From Saccharina japonica (Eukaryota > Sar > Phaeophyceae > Laminariales > Laminariaceae): 64,000 bases of DNA. Every line of letters starts with the position of its first letter. Positions within the stretch are counted from its first letter, which is position 1. This document shows positions 1 through 11,000 of this stretch, piece after piece. The stretch spans positions 204,294-268,293 of the forward strand of contig MEHQ01002350.1 in NCBI GenBank assembly GCA_008828725.1. Reading direction: 5' to 3'. Below the pieces are notes generated by a model, which was not told the DNA's origin, searched no databases, and was given only the letters and a program-made list of their open reading frames with translations. The position numbers were made by a program, and so were the translations under genes.

Positions 1-926
1 GCGGTCAGCAGTACTTTTGCTGCAACATGTATGTTATGTCATTCTCAACCAAGAATATTGTGATGAGGCCACACAACGCGAGACAACTGGCACCCCCGAC
101 ACAACAGCCATCATAATTGATAATAATAGTAATAGTGTATCGTTCGTCACCGACCACGCGCAGCCCACATACCAGATATACAGTAGTATCCTCTCCACGG
201 TAAGTGAGACAGGAAAGAGAGGCGCGCACCAACACCGCGAACAGCAGTATTTATGATATGAAAAAAAGAAAAAAGTAGGAAGTCACCACCAGGTATTAAA
301 AAATTAAAAAAAAAACAACAGCTGTGAGCTCGAGGATTTCGTCGACGCTCATCTTTGCTAGCTAAGTGTAATACTTCGATCGCGCGTACTTACAGGTATA
401 TACTGGTACGTATCTAAAGTTGAATCTCACGTATCATACCGTATATATACTCGTATATGTACCAGAGGTATGCCCTAAAACATGTATAAAAATATAATAG
501 AATGTATGATACCAGGTATAATGCCGGCACGTAACCTGGTATATACGAGTATTCGTATTCTAAGAACGGTTTTCACGCGGGACGCAGGTAAGATCCGTTT
601 ACGAGGTCTGCAGACAGGAGGGGGGCGCGTTCTGTCGAAGATGATATTATATGTAGCATATGTAGCACATACACGGACGGGGGAAATCTCTGATTTACCC
701 AGGTCCCAGGTGTATGGTAACTCGATCACCGATCAGTCATCAGTGTTCTTCGTTTGTTTGTTGTTGGTGCTCGGTTGGTCGTGTGTTCGGTTTCCCGTCC
801 ACGCACCGCCGGGGAAGGTATCGTACACCACACCTCACTCCCACAACAAACAAACTCGTTAAAACCCTGGTAATAACCAAAAAGAAACCCGAACCAACAC
901 CCACCATCGACAAAAAAAGCACCATC
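1..926. other. Upstream non-coding region
   Basis: No convincing coding region. The stretch is AT-rich with many TATA-like runs (for example around 484-496), none of which can be singled out as a promoter. An A-rich block at about 293-330 followed by CAGCTGTGAGCTC recurs at 2855-2890 and, in part, at 62930-63000, so it belongs to a dispersed repeat. The purine-rich leader at 880-926 runs straight into the ATG of the first exon and may be its 5' UTR. Confidence 0.5.
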
Positions 927-1214
927 ATGGCATCAAGGAACCAGCAACCACCAACACCACGCGGCCGTTGCTATTTCGGGGGAGCGGCGGCAGCCACCGT
1001 TGCCACCGCCGTTGTTCTAGCCCTGGGTGCCTCTTCCGCCCAAGCCTCGGCAAACGTCATCCCGCCGCCATCGTCATCAGCATCCTCTTCTTGCGTTCGG
1101 GTAACGGATGCAGCTTTTTCTCCGTCGTCGTGTGTGCCTGGTGCACACGAGGCGTCCTTCGTGTTTTCCATGGAGAGGGTGACAACCACGAGGCGCCTGC
1201 CGGCTATCGCAGGG
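927..1214 (+). CDS. First exon of a secreted protein (signal-peptide exon)
   Basis: Begins at ATG 927 in a good context (CACCATCATGG) and encodes 96 residues. Residues 1-15 are polar and basic; about 18-38 are a hydrophobic Ala/Val/Leu stretch ending in a plausible signal-peptidase site (SSAQAS). A Ser/Pro/Cys-containing mature start follows. The exon ends at a consensus donor GTGAGT at 1215, in phase 0. The next recognisable exon on this strand (7485) needs one leftover nucleotide, so direct joining does not fit: either an intermediate exon was missed, the 7490 acceptor is used instead, or this is a separate gene. No family recognised. The role is secretion into the wall or extracellular matrix, by inference only. 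Confidence 0.6.
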
Positions 1215-3508
1215 GTGAGTACATGTGGCGGGTGTAACAGATTGTTGCGCGCATCATGTATTTCGTGTAACGGGAGTGCCTTGTTGAGTTGTGGGCGGCA
1301 CCGATAATAGAGTTTATACTCGTACTCGTAGATGTCTCTTGTCTCTTCTTGTCGTGCCCTGGGTCGTTTTTCCGGGCAACCCAGAAACGGATTGTTTTTT
1401 TTTGTTTTGAACTGCGTAGAGAAAACGTCTGTTCATGATTTTTCTTTCAATCTGGTCGGAAATGTAAAGACCGTGAAGTACTGATATTTATTTCCCAACG
1501 GTCCTTATTTTTCCGTACACAATGGTGGTACATGAGAGCGGAATGGCAGGCGCCGATAGTCGACCAGCTTGGGCACTGGGCGCCACCTTTGTTGCGTGTG
1601 GCGCGGGGGGGGGGGTACTCCATTTCATGCATGGCCGTCGTCGTATGGGGGGGGGGGATTGCTCGCGCCATTGCATGGCGGTTGCGGGCGCGCTTTGTTG
1701 AGACTTTACTGTGGGTAGCATCGAGGTGCCTTGTCTTGATCGTTTCCGCGAGACACCAAAATGGCATTGAACTGCGAGAGAACGAGTCTGGTTCCCGGTA
1801 CTTTGTAGTAGTAAATGTCACCACAGACAACATGCCTGGGAGACTAGGAGACCTACCGGAGCAGCACCGTCATGTATCATATGCATGCAACGTGGGATAT
1901 ATCATTCAGCGCTGGAATTCACATTCATTTATAGGAGGATTGATTGGGACAGGATAAATAAGAGACATGATGAGTGCTTGTGGGTGTCGTTTGTCCGTTG
2001 TTTCTTCGCTGTTTCCAGCGCGTGCGGGGGGTTGTTTCGTTCTTGTGTCGAAGTTATGCAATGCCACCCACCAAGCATTCAAGCAGACAGGTAGTTTCAA
2101 TCAAAATTATGGCATGATATATAATATTTACGTGTGTATCACATGTATGTATGTCTGTCTGCCTCTTGAGCGCTCGTATGTATGCAACAACGCTCGCATG
2201 CATCAATACATGTTGGGACGGAGCAAACAGGAGGATTGTTTTTCGTCCTCATCGTCCACACTACGAGTATTACTGCTGTAACAACTCTGTTATACTGATG
2301 ATGTTCTGTCTTCTTTCCTTGTGACGATCGTATGCGTATGTATGTATGAAAACTGGCTGTTTTGTGGCGTACGATCCGCGGGTCGACGAAGGTCGTGGCA
2401 AGCACCGGAGAGACAAAGGCCGAGAGGACCACCAGTTATGCCACCACACAACAAATTGGTGAGAGGCGGACCTTGAGGGGCCCCGGGGGTGGGAGTGGAA
2501 GCTACAGTAGGGAAGCTTTCCAACCGTAGTAATGTAAGCCTGTGAGCACGATGGGGTGGAGAAGAGAGGAGCCCGAGAGCGTCCTCATGGCTTATGACTC
2601 ATGACTCATGACGTGATATCAAAAAAATAGTTCATCGAGAATCCAGTCACAAATTGAACATTCCTCTCCGTACTGTAGTAACATCCCGAACGTTTCCCCT
2701 CCCCACCCATTCTTTCCATATTTCACTGATGAACGCGCGGCATGTTGTTGTTGTTGCTGTTGTTGTCTTCACATTAAACCCGTTCTTTCTACTCTCAACC
2801 ACATCAGTACACCCAGTGCCTGTCCTGATTCCCAGTCCTAGAGAATATATATATATTTAAAAAATTAAAAAAAGAACACAGCTGTGAGATAAAGGATTAT
2901 ATATCTATCATGACATGATACATTTTTTTTTTTTTTTTAAATAATAATCGGAAGGTTGAGTAGGATAGGGTGGAGATTTAGCGACGTCCAGCACTCATTT
3001 CATCTCTTTTGACACCCACAGCTACTATTAATACAGCAATACGAGTACAGGGCACCACACCTATATACGAATCTATACCCTCAGTGTTGTGAACTGATGA
3101 CCGAAAGTGTTTAGTTTCGGTGTGGTTTTTGTCGGTTCAAGACCGAAACCCGACTTTTGTTCGCGTATAATACGAGTCGGTTTTAGTTTCCAAAAACAAC
3201 GAAACAGAAAATGGAACCTACTTTATTTTACATAGCTGGTACTGTTGTACGTGTATGTAGTACGTAATCTATACTCGAGTCTCGTACTCAGTTTGTTTCG
3301 GTCATTTGTTTCCCCCTGTCCCCTATACTAGTGTTGGTAATCAACTTGAAAAAGGGGTTGACTGGACTGTGGACTATTGAGGATTTTAGTTGATTGATTA
3401 ATCATGATTAGTTGACTTTTAGGCAAGTTCGTGATTAAGTCAACTTTCTCAAAAAGTTGCCTCTTTGTTGATTATTGTTGATTTTTTGTAGAGAAATATT
3501 AGGCGTTT

Positions 3509-4177
3509 TCATGCCGGGAGTGGTTTAAAGCGCCGTTTAGAGCCTACGATGACGATGCTACCCACCCTAAGCCTCCAGTAGCCAAGCACGCAGCACACCC
3601 TCGACCCTGTAGAGGAAGTGATTCCGTCGGTAGCGTGCTCGAAGTCGTCGGAAACCACGACCAAGTTGACATTACTCGGCCAAGTTGCCCCCCCCAACCC
3701 TTGGTTGAAAAGCCTCCCAAACGTGAGTTGTTCCAGGCGAGCAGGCCATTGAACTCCGTCGATCTCCTGGTCGAAGTAGTCACCGAACTCCAGACATACG
3801 ACTGAGTCCGGCCAGGCCACCGCCTGCACCCTGTCGTTGAATCTGTCGCTGAACGCCATCTCCTCGACGTCGGCAAGAGCAGGCATGTAACGAGTCAAGA
3901 CCGCAGTTGACAACAGGTCCCACTTGACGCTCAGCACTCGGATCTGTGGCACGCGAGTTCCATGAGCCAACCCGTTGTTGTTGGGAAGTGCTTCGCCAGC
4001 TACCCCGTTGTTGTCGGGAAGTGCTTCGCCAGCTACCGCAATCGGCAGTATAGTATAGTGAGGGGGGGGTGTTGTCCAAAACGAACAAGTTTGCGCGAGG
4101 CAAGCTTCGCACAGTCGCACACAATTGTAAAGACGTTTCCTGGAGCTGCTTCGTCGATGTGTACCACCTCTCTCCAT
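3509..4177 (-). pseudogene. FNIP-like repeat protein fragment captured in the hAT element
   Basis: An open frame of 222 codons. Its middle and C-terminal part contain about three repeats of roughly 22 residues with the pattern W-P-x-S/A-x-x-x-L-x-F-G-x-x-F-N/D-Q-x-I/L-x-G-V/A (for example VQWPARLEQLTFGRLFNQGL). This matches FNIP/leucine-rich-type repeats known from Dictyostelium, giant viruses and brown algae. The N-terminal part has two 11-residue Val-Ala-Gly-Glu-Ala-Leu-Pro repeats. The repeats stop abruptly and no start-proximal domain is recognisable, so this looks like a piece of a longer host gene inside the element. It could still be transcribed; function unknown. Confidence 0.6.
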
Positions 4178-4342
4178 CCATGTCGTTCATGACGACGAGC
4201 AGGGCGGCCTCCGCTGTTCCTACCATGCTGACGGGGTGGCTATGACCGAGGTATACAGCTATACAGCAATGACAAGTATGAAGTAAAATAGTACCAAAAA
4301 ATCAAACAAATCACGAAAAAATCACCGAAATAAAGTTGGTTT

Positions 4343-4430
4343 TTAACCCTTTTACTACTCCAAAAATGAGACCACACTAATTCCAAGTAGTTTTGTCCCA
4401 AAAAAGTGGTTGCAGTTCTGAAGGGGTTAA
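4343..4430. mobile_element. TTAA-flanked hairpin element (piggyBac-like MITE), degenerate
   Basis: Bounded by TTAA on both sides (4343-4346, 4427-4430), with imperfect inverted ends CCCTTTTACTACT and CCCCTTCAGAACTGCA. The centre (ATTCCAAGTAGTTTTGTCCC) is shared with the hairpins at 13126-13222 and 23584-23681. It sits inside the hAT-type element. Confidence 0.5.
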
Positions 4431-4847
4431 GGCATGACTTTTTTTTTAAATCATATAATCACGGCAATAGTTGCCTTGATTATGCATATAAAAAGTCATG
4501 CCTAAAAATCAAGTAACCTGACTTTTTGAAAGTTGATTACCAACACTACCCTATACATCAACAACACCTATATGAACACGAGTACATATAGAATAGCTGT
4601 GTTGAAACCCCATATGTATGGACCACACAGAGTCCTCGTATCACCTACAGTATGTTATATTTCCCATTACGGGGGACATAGCAAATAGGACCGAATACTG
4701 TTCGTAAAAATAGGTAAATATATACGTACCAGTATGTTTTAGTGTTACCTTATAGATCCTATTTACTATGGTTCCCCATAAATAGGCCACAGCAGCAACG
4801 CAGCTCAGAGCAACACACACAAGTATAAAACGTTGTTTACGGATTAA

Positions 4848-5040
4848 TATGGCCTCGCACCCCTCATCTGGCTTATATAGGATTTAGTATAGAACATTTA
4901 CTATATAGGAACTACAGTAGTATGGCCTCGTACCCCCTAACTTGTACAGGATTTAGGAAAGAATATTTTTGAAATATAGGAATTTGTATGGCCTCCTCGT
5001 GCCCCCTACCTGGTTGTATTGGATTTACAAGCGTCCTCTT
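4848..5040. repeat. Degenerate tandem repeat, unit about 65-75 bp
   Basis: Three consecutive units begin TATGGCCTC (4848, 4921, 4987) and continue with a C-run, an AGGATTTA block and a TATAGGAA-type block. A partial fourth start lies at 5191. Non-coding. Confidence 0.6.
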
Positions 5041-6311
5041 CGGACGTAAGTGTAGGATTTACTAACGGCGTTTTTCATATGGGAGTTTGTTTGCCGTCGA
5101 CGCCATTTGTTGAGGTCTTAGTCCGTTGGGCTACTGGTAAAAGGTTAACCGATCGCCTACCCGAACTAAGCCTTATAACAAGTTACAGTAGTATGGCCTC
5201 GTCGCATCAGGTCAACGCATACATGCACACCGAAGTCTTCAAAATGTTGACCATTTGGTGGCTGGTTTCGCTGAGGAACCGACCGAGAAATGTTCAGTTC
5301 AGTTTCGTTTTTTTTTTTAAACCGACCGAAACCGGAAAGGTGACCGACATTTGAGGTGAAAAAACGAAAACCGACCCAGGACTTTTCCATTATCGGTCCA
5401 TAACACTGCCTTCAGGTACTTGACCAAGTTTTGATTTCTTTCTTGAGAATGGGCGTGTTGTACACGATAATATTATAGGTTCGGTATAACGACTCCCGAG
5501 CGTATTTTTTTCCTGTGAATCTGAACCTCAACCTGCTTTCTCGTTCGTTTCCTTGGTGGTTTTTCCGTACTACTACTAAAGCGACCGGAACATCGAGGAG
5601 TGCAGTCGTTTTGTAGCGTAGCCCGGGCTGCTTCATGTGACCGCTGCAGCATCCTGTAATCGCCACTATATATATGTTGTATGTCATAATTCCTTACGTA
5701 CACTGCCGTCATTTTGTCCGCCACAAATCCTAACATGATATATACGACCAATACGTATGATAGTATGCATCCGTCAATGCGTTGTTTGAGGGCGCAGCAA
5801 CGCTTGCAGCTTGCAGTTTCATGTACGTAAGATCTACGCGTGTTGTATGAAGAACTCTCAAGGAAATATACCACCCCATCACAACATATATATATCAATA
5901 TACGCGTCGTACAGTCAAGCAGCACGTAAATGCCTGCTTGCTGTGGGCGACGCTGTCATGCTATCGGCTACCGTATAGTTTGTTTGTTTTCGTCCCGGTT
6001 TCCCTCTATCTATGTCTATGAGCGATCATAAAAGTAGAGGTCAAATCTTTCTTTTTCGTCACTCCAATTACTGTACACCCCTCCCTCCCCTGAATCGAAT
6101 GTATCAGGAGTCAGGAGATGGCCCTTTTGGGCGTCGTCAGTCACACCTTTAAGAAATCGCATGTTAAAAACGGTGTAGTATTAGATCTAGACGGTGGTCC
6201 CATTCAAGGCCAAACTGCTGCTGCTGCTGTCGTGCCTGACATAACCCTGAGTGCCTGCAGCCAACACCTGCCTACCTGCCTCTCCCATTAAACCCGACAT
6301 ACAATAGTTTG

Positions 6312-6420
6312 ACTTTCCCCCACCACTGGCGTGACCGTGACGATTGGCTTTACCTAAGCGCCCTGGTAACCTTGTTGGGCCTACCCCTGCGCACTAAATA
6401 TATCGCCCCCTACGTAAAAC
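6312..6420 (+). pseudogene. Decayed copy of the 7485-8039 exon
   Basis: CCACTGGCGTGACCGTGACG at 6328 parallels CCACGGGCGTGACCATCACG at 7509. Downstream CCTACCC-GCGCA and ATCGCCCCC blocks also align with 7560-7590. The original frame would read TTGVTVTIGFT and then a stop, against TGVTITVGFG in the live exon, and there is an upstream in-frame TGA. It is therefore a relic of a duplicated exon. Confidence 0.6.
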
Positions 6421-6470
6421 GAAAACAGCGGTTAGCTGCTGTAATACTTGCCGTTGCCGATGCAATGAAC

Positions 6471-7329
6471 TATAGGCGCCTTCCGCGGTAAGGCGGACTG
6501 TTTTTTTTGGGGGGGGGGATGGTGACGAACCATCCCCGGCTAAGGTCTGAAAAAAATATGACACCCTAGTTGGGGTATGAGTTGGACGTATTCGAAGTTT
6601 AATTTTTTTAAAGCCATGTTCATTGCCGGGTTTCAACCGGTTTTACCTATATCCTTAAGGAAATTCAGCAAAACGCATAGGGCGGGGATGGCCCGAAAAA
6701 TTCCCCGGTTTTGAAAAAGCATCAGACCGAGCTGATTTTTTCAGGGTATGGTCATGTTGGGGCGGGGATCACGAATCCGTCGTAATTTTCTCCGAACTCG
6801 ATCATGCGACCGAGTTACAGCTATATGTAAACACGCCAAAACCGGGGATGTCCGATAAAAACTCCTCCCCCTTAAACCGCCAACAACGTGCCGCCAAGGG
6901 CTTGAGTTTATCAGGTGTGGGTAAATTTGGGTTGGGGATCACGAATCCGACGTTATAATGTCTCAGTTCGGTATCTCCGTTGACTAATAGCCATGCTAAA
7001 ATGGGCCTTTCCGTAAGCATTTTGATTTTTTTCAGTTTTTTTTCTAACTTCTCTCCCCCACTGAGTTTTTGTCTGGTCAACTTTCTGAGTGGCTCTATCC
7101 CCCCTAAGTCGGCCAAGCGGAGTCGATTGGCGAGGTGGGCAAAAACATAAAAGTTCGTGAATGTGGTGAAAAAAAAAGTTCGAGGCAATCCGAGACGTTT
7201 TTTTTTTTGCCCACTTTCTTAAACGTCGTTTTTGGGGTTTTCTCTAGGCGAACCAAAAAAACGGTTTTTAATTTTGTTTTTTTTTTAGCTGGGGAGGGCC
7301 AGTCCGCCTTACCGCGGAAGGCGCCTATA
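6471..7329. mobile_element. DNA transposon-like element with perfect 30-bp terminal inverted repeats
   Basis: TATAGGCGCCTTCCGCGGTA begins the left end (6471-6500), and the exact inverse of all 30 bases forms the right end (7300-7329). The ends carry the palindromes GGCGCC and CCGCGG. TATA flanks the GGCGCC core on both sides and may be the target duplication. The interior (0.8 kb) has no long ORF. It contains two GGGGATCACGAATCCG copies (6764, 6934), several GGGGATG/CATCCCC stretches and T/A homopolymers near both ends. Superfamily not recognised; a non-autonomous element is the simplest reading. Confidence 0.75.
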
Positions 7330-7484
7330 TGCGTCAAATGGTTTCGTCCCGTCTTCTCTCTGCCAGAGGTCCAAAAACATTGAGATCGAAGTGTCGTCCT
7401 CCATCAATCCAGTCTAACCATGCTCCTCCCCCGCCGCCACCTGCACGCGCAACCAAAACCTCCCTTGCCTCTCCGTACTCACAG

Positions 7485-8039
7485 GAGAGTCTTCCGTACC
7501 CTGCCCCGCCACGGGCGTGACCATCACGGTTGGCTTTGGAGCCCCGATCACCTCGGCCGCCTACCCAGGCGCAATCGTGTCCCCCGGGGGAAACACGATC
7601 ACCTTCCCGGTGGAAACCCTCGAGTCCAACCCTACCCATTTTTCTTTGATTTTGGACACTACCGACGTTCCTTCGGGTGCCAGCGTGGTGTCGCACGTGA
7701 CCTACGCAGACAGCCAGGGGAACTCCCCGGACCTGTCTAGTTTGATGGCCGTGTCGTCTGCTCTTGAGTGCGACGAAGGCGCTGCTGGTACTGCTGTGGC
7801 GGGCGAGGACGCAGTTGCTGCTGCTGCTGGTAGTACGGCAGGTGAAGACGTTGCTGTCATCGTGAGCTTCTCGCGAAGAATCCAGGAGGAGAAGGAGGAA
7901 GAAGAGTTTGACTGCTCGACCTGCGAGGACCTCACGGACGCTCAGGTGGAGGCGCTAGCTGCGTACGACAACGGCGGAAAACAGATCGTCTGCGATCCGA
8001 CCTGCCTGGACGGGGTTTCCGACCCCACCCATTGCAACT
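7485..8039 (+). CDS. Cys-rich gene exon: beta-rich domain plus first closing module
   Basis: Acceptor ACTCACAG at 7477-7484, donor GTGAGT at 8040; opens needing one leftover base and leaves one. About 60 residues rich in Val/Thr/Gly (TGVTITVGFGAPITSAAYPG, then further strand-like stretches) look like a beta-sandwich segment. An Ala/Gly/Glu-rich linker follows, then a run of Glu, then the module FDCSTCEDLTDAQVEAL ... VCDPTCLDG ... HCNC. This exon lacks the FGLGQICRGC opening that the later exons carry. Confidence 0.7.
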
Positions 8040-11000
8040 GTGAGTTGTGCTTAAAGACTGCTCGAACGGTTTCATGGCTACACCACAGCAGTACGCCCGT
8101 AGTTATGATGCGTTTCGGTCGAGATTACGTGGGGCCAAGGTGTTGTGTGTGCCCACTCAAGCCCTGCATAATATCTGCTTCAACGGTCGTATATCACTGT
8201 AATCGAGAGAGTGCGCGGAGGAGTCAGTGACCGTTGCCCAATCAAGAACTTCGCTAATAATATGTTCGCGACCCTTTCCAGCGGCCCGTGTTTAGTTGCA
8301 GACTACAGCAGTATGTTATGTAAGTCATGTGTCTTGGAGACGGGCTGACGAAGTGCTGCTTGTTGAATCTTTCAGAGTACTTGCCCGATGATATCAGTTG
8401 GAGCACGTACTGTTGTAGTCTCTGTTGCTCGATAGGGTGGCACTACGTAACAAAATGCAACGCCATTATATATTTGCAACTATTTGACGTGAGTCGACGA
8501 GGGAAGAAAGTGCTGAATTCTTCTCGCCATAAAAAATCAAGGCACGTACATACCGTAGTGTGGATGAGGGGGGGGGGGGGTGTACTCATGTCGTGCACGG
8601 CCGTAGTCATATGACCATAGACCCTCGCATCCCTACAATGCCGGGACGAAGCACGTTGGGTTTTCACCAACCAGGCAGACATTGCTTGCACCAAGCGCGA
8701 AGCGCCGTGAGGTATTGGGCGAGTCGCATGGAGGGTGAGCTGCATCCTGCTAAGAACCGCCTCTGAGGCGGACTTGCATATGGACGACAGCTTCAATGAG
8801 TTAATTTAATTTCTGATGTGGCCACTTCCGGAGACAGCAATGGGTTTTACTATGTAACTGCCTCGCGGATGCCTTACCATATTAACACTACGTGATACGA
8901 CCATTCCCCTTGTGCGGAGCAAAGGTTCTCCACCCCGCACAAATGATCTACTCGACCGCCAGCTTTAATGACCGCCAAAAAAAAAAAAAACGGCACCCTG
9001 GTTGTCTAGCTCACGCAGCGAGTGGCGTGTTTTACAGCGTCGTTGCCAACCGACGCCAACCCAACCTATAAGTATATCATATATTTATAGGGGGGGGGGG
9101 GGTATAACGTGATTTCGCACCTGATTTACAGCTAGGAGGGATCGGGAGCAAGAAGGGCGAAGACAATTAATGGGATGCCAAAAAACACACGAACACACAA
9201 ACAAATCGAGCTACTGTAATGCATACAATACCTAACTTCGCTTGGCTTATCAACTTCCTCCCGATCATCTCCACTTTTGCCCATCCCACCATTCGCCTGT
9301 CCTTGGGCAGACTTTGGGCTGGGGCAAATATGTCGCGGCTGCGGGGAGTGCTCTACTTGCGAACCTTGTCCTGTCCCATCCAGCACACCTCCCCCAGCCC
9401 CGGAGAGCACCGACGCCCCCGTCAGCGCCTCCACCCCTACTGGAACTCCTTCCCCCGACTCGGTACCTGCTCCCACCCCTACTACTACTGGAACTCCTTC
9501 CCCCACCTCAGTATCTGCTCCCACTCGTGATACCCCGTCCCCCACCTCAGTATCTGCTCCCACTCGTGATACCCCTTCCCCCATCTCGGAACCGGCCCCG
9601 ACTCGTGCTGGAACTCCTTCCTCTACCGTGGCACCCGTTCCCGCTCCTACTGGAACCCCTGCCCCCACCTCCGTACCCGCCCCCACTTTTACTGGAACTC
9701 CCTCTCCTACCGCGGTACCGGTTGCGGTCGGGACTCCGTCTCCTGTGGCCACTATTGCTAGCACTGACGATGACGCTGACGATGATGGTGGTGGTGGTGG
9801 CGATGATGACGATGAGGACAGCGCGTTTGACTGCTCACCCTGCGAGGACCTCACCGACGCTCAAGTGGAGGCGTTGGCTGCGTACGACAACGGCGGCAAG
9901 CAGATCGTCTGCGACCCGACGTGCCTGGATGGCGTATCCGACCCAACGCACTGCAACTGTGAGTTTGTGGTGCGTGCATCGATTGCTTTCTTGGTGTCGT
10001 TTTTCTACTACTTTGATCGAGACTGTGCTGTGCAGGGTACAGATGGTGCCTAGTCAAGCATGTTGTGTGCCTTTCGAGTGGCCGTTTTGTTGTTGTATAA
10101 AACACAGGTTAGGAGACTACACTACTGTGCGACCAGAGACACTCAAAACGGCCAAAGCGAAATAGACGGAAAACAATTGATATGTGCGGCATACTTCATC
10201 AACAAATATACGTTACCCGACAAACTACTAAAACTGCTATTATACCCGGTGATCTAACCACCGCCCAGCCACGTCCTGCCCCCAAGGGCATTAGGCTAAT
10301 CTGACTTTGCGAGAATGCTTTCCCTCGGCCGCCTCGAAATTTTCGTTCCCAATTTTCGTTCCGTCATTCGGCAGACTTCGGCCTGGGCCAGATATGTCGC
10401 GGCTGCGGCGAGTGCTCTTCTTGCGAGGCCTGTCCTGTCCCATCCGGCACACCTGCTCCAGCCCCGGGGACTACAGATGCCCCTGCCGGCGTCCCCACCC
10501 CTGCTGACGGTACCCCTTCCCCTACCTCGGTATCTGCCTCCGCCCCTACTGAAACCCCTTCCCCGAACTCGAGCTCGGTACCCGCCCCTACTCCTACTGC
10601 GGACAGCACCTCGTCGCCTGTAACGACTAGCACTAGCACTGAGGACGACGCCGCCCCTACTGGAACTCCTTCCCCCAACTCGGTACCTGCCCCCGCCCCT
10701 ACTGGGGACAGCACCCCGTCACCTGTTATGACTAGCACTGAGGATGACGACAGCGACGACGCCTCCTCTGCTCAAACTCCTTCTCCCACCCTGGCACCGG
10801 TCATGGCCAGCACCCCGTCACCTGTGGTGACTGGCACTAGCACTGATGACGACGCCACCTCTACTGGAACTCCTTCCCCCACCACGGCAACTAGCCCTCA
10901 GGACAACGACGACACAGATGGTAATGATGATGGTGACAACAGTGAGTTCGACTGCTCTGCCTGCGATGACCTGACCGATGCTCAAATCGAGGCTTTGGCT

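Larger units (their letters stand above)
3329..4548. mobile_element. Non-autonomous hAT-type element carrying a gene fragment
   Basis: Perfect 19-bp terminal inverted repeats TAGTGTTGGTAATCAACTT (3329-3347 and, inverted, 4530-4548). They are bordered by a perfect 8-bp direct repeat CCCTATAC (3321-3328 and 4549-4556). An 8-bp target duplication and an AGTGTTGG-type terminus are hallmarks of the hAT superfamily. The 1,220-bp interior has no transposase. It carries an FNIP-like repeat coding fragment on the - strand and a TTAA-flanked hairpin (4343-4430). A subterminal inverted repeat, AAGGCATGACTTTTT / AAAAAGTCATGCC, lies at about 4431-4503. The intact target duplication points to a fairly recent insertion. 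Confidence 0.85.
3082..5408. mobile_element. Putative larger hAT-like element surrounding the 3329-4548 element
   Basis: The left end CAGTGTTGTGAACTGATGAC (3082) resembles the reverse complement of the right end (CAGTGTTATGGACCGATAAT ending at 5408). Both start with CAGTGTT, as many hAT termini do, and both lead into ACCGAAA/GGTCGGTTTTCG-rich subterminal sequence (3100-3180 and 5270-5400). The flanking 8-mers (TATACCCT and CCTTCAGG) do not match, so the pairing is unproven. No transposase ORF is visible; if real it is a non-autonomous, decayed element with a second element nested inside. Confidence 0.4.
1215..7484 (+). other. Long intron or intergenic stretch filled with mobile elements
   Basis: If the signal exon belongs to the cysteine-rich gene, this is an intron of about 6.3 kb. 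It holds poly-G runs (1606-1616, 1650-1658), the hAT-type elements at 3082-5408, a tandem repeat at 4848-5040, a decayed exon at 6312-6420 and the inverted-repeat element at 6471-7329. No other exon with convincing coding character and matching phase was seen. Confidence 0.5.
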
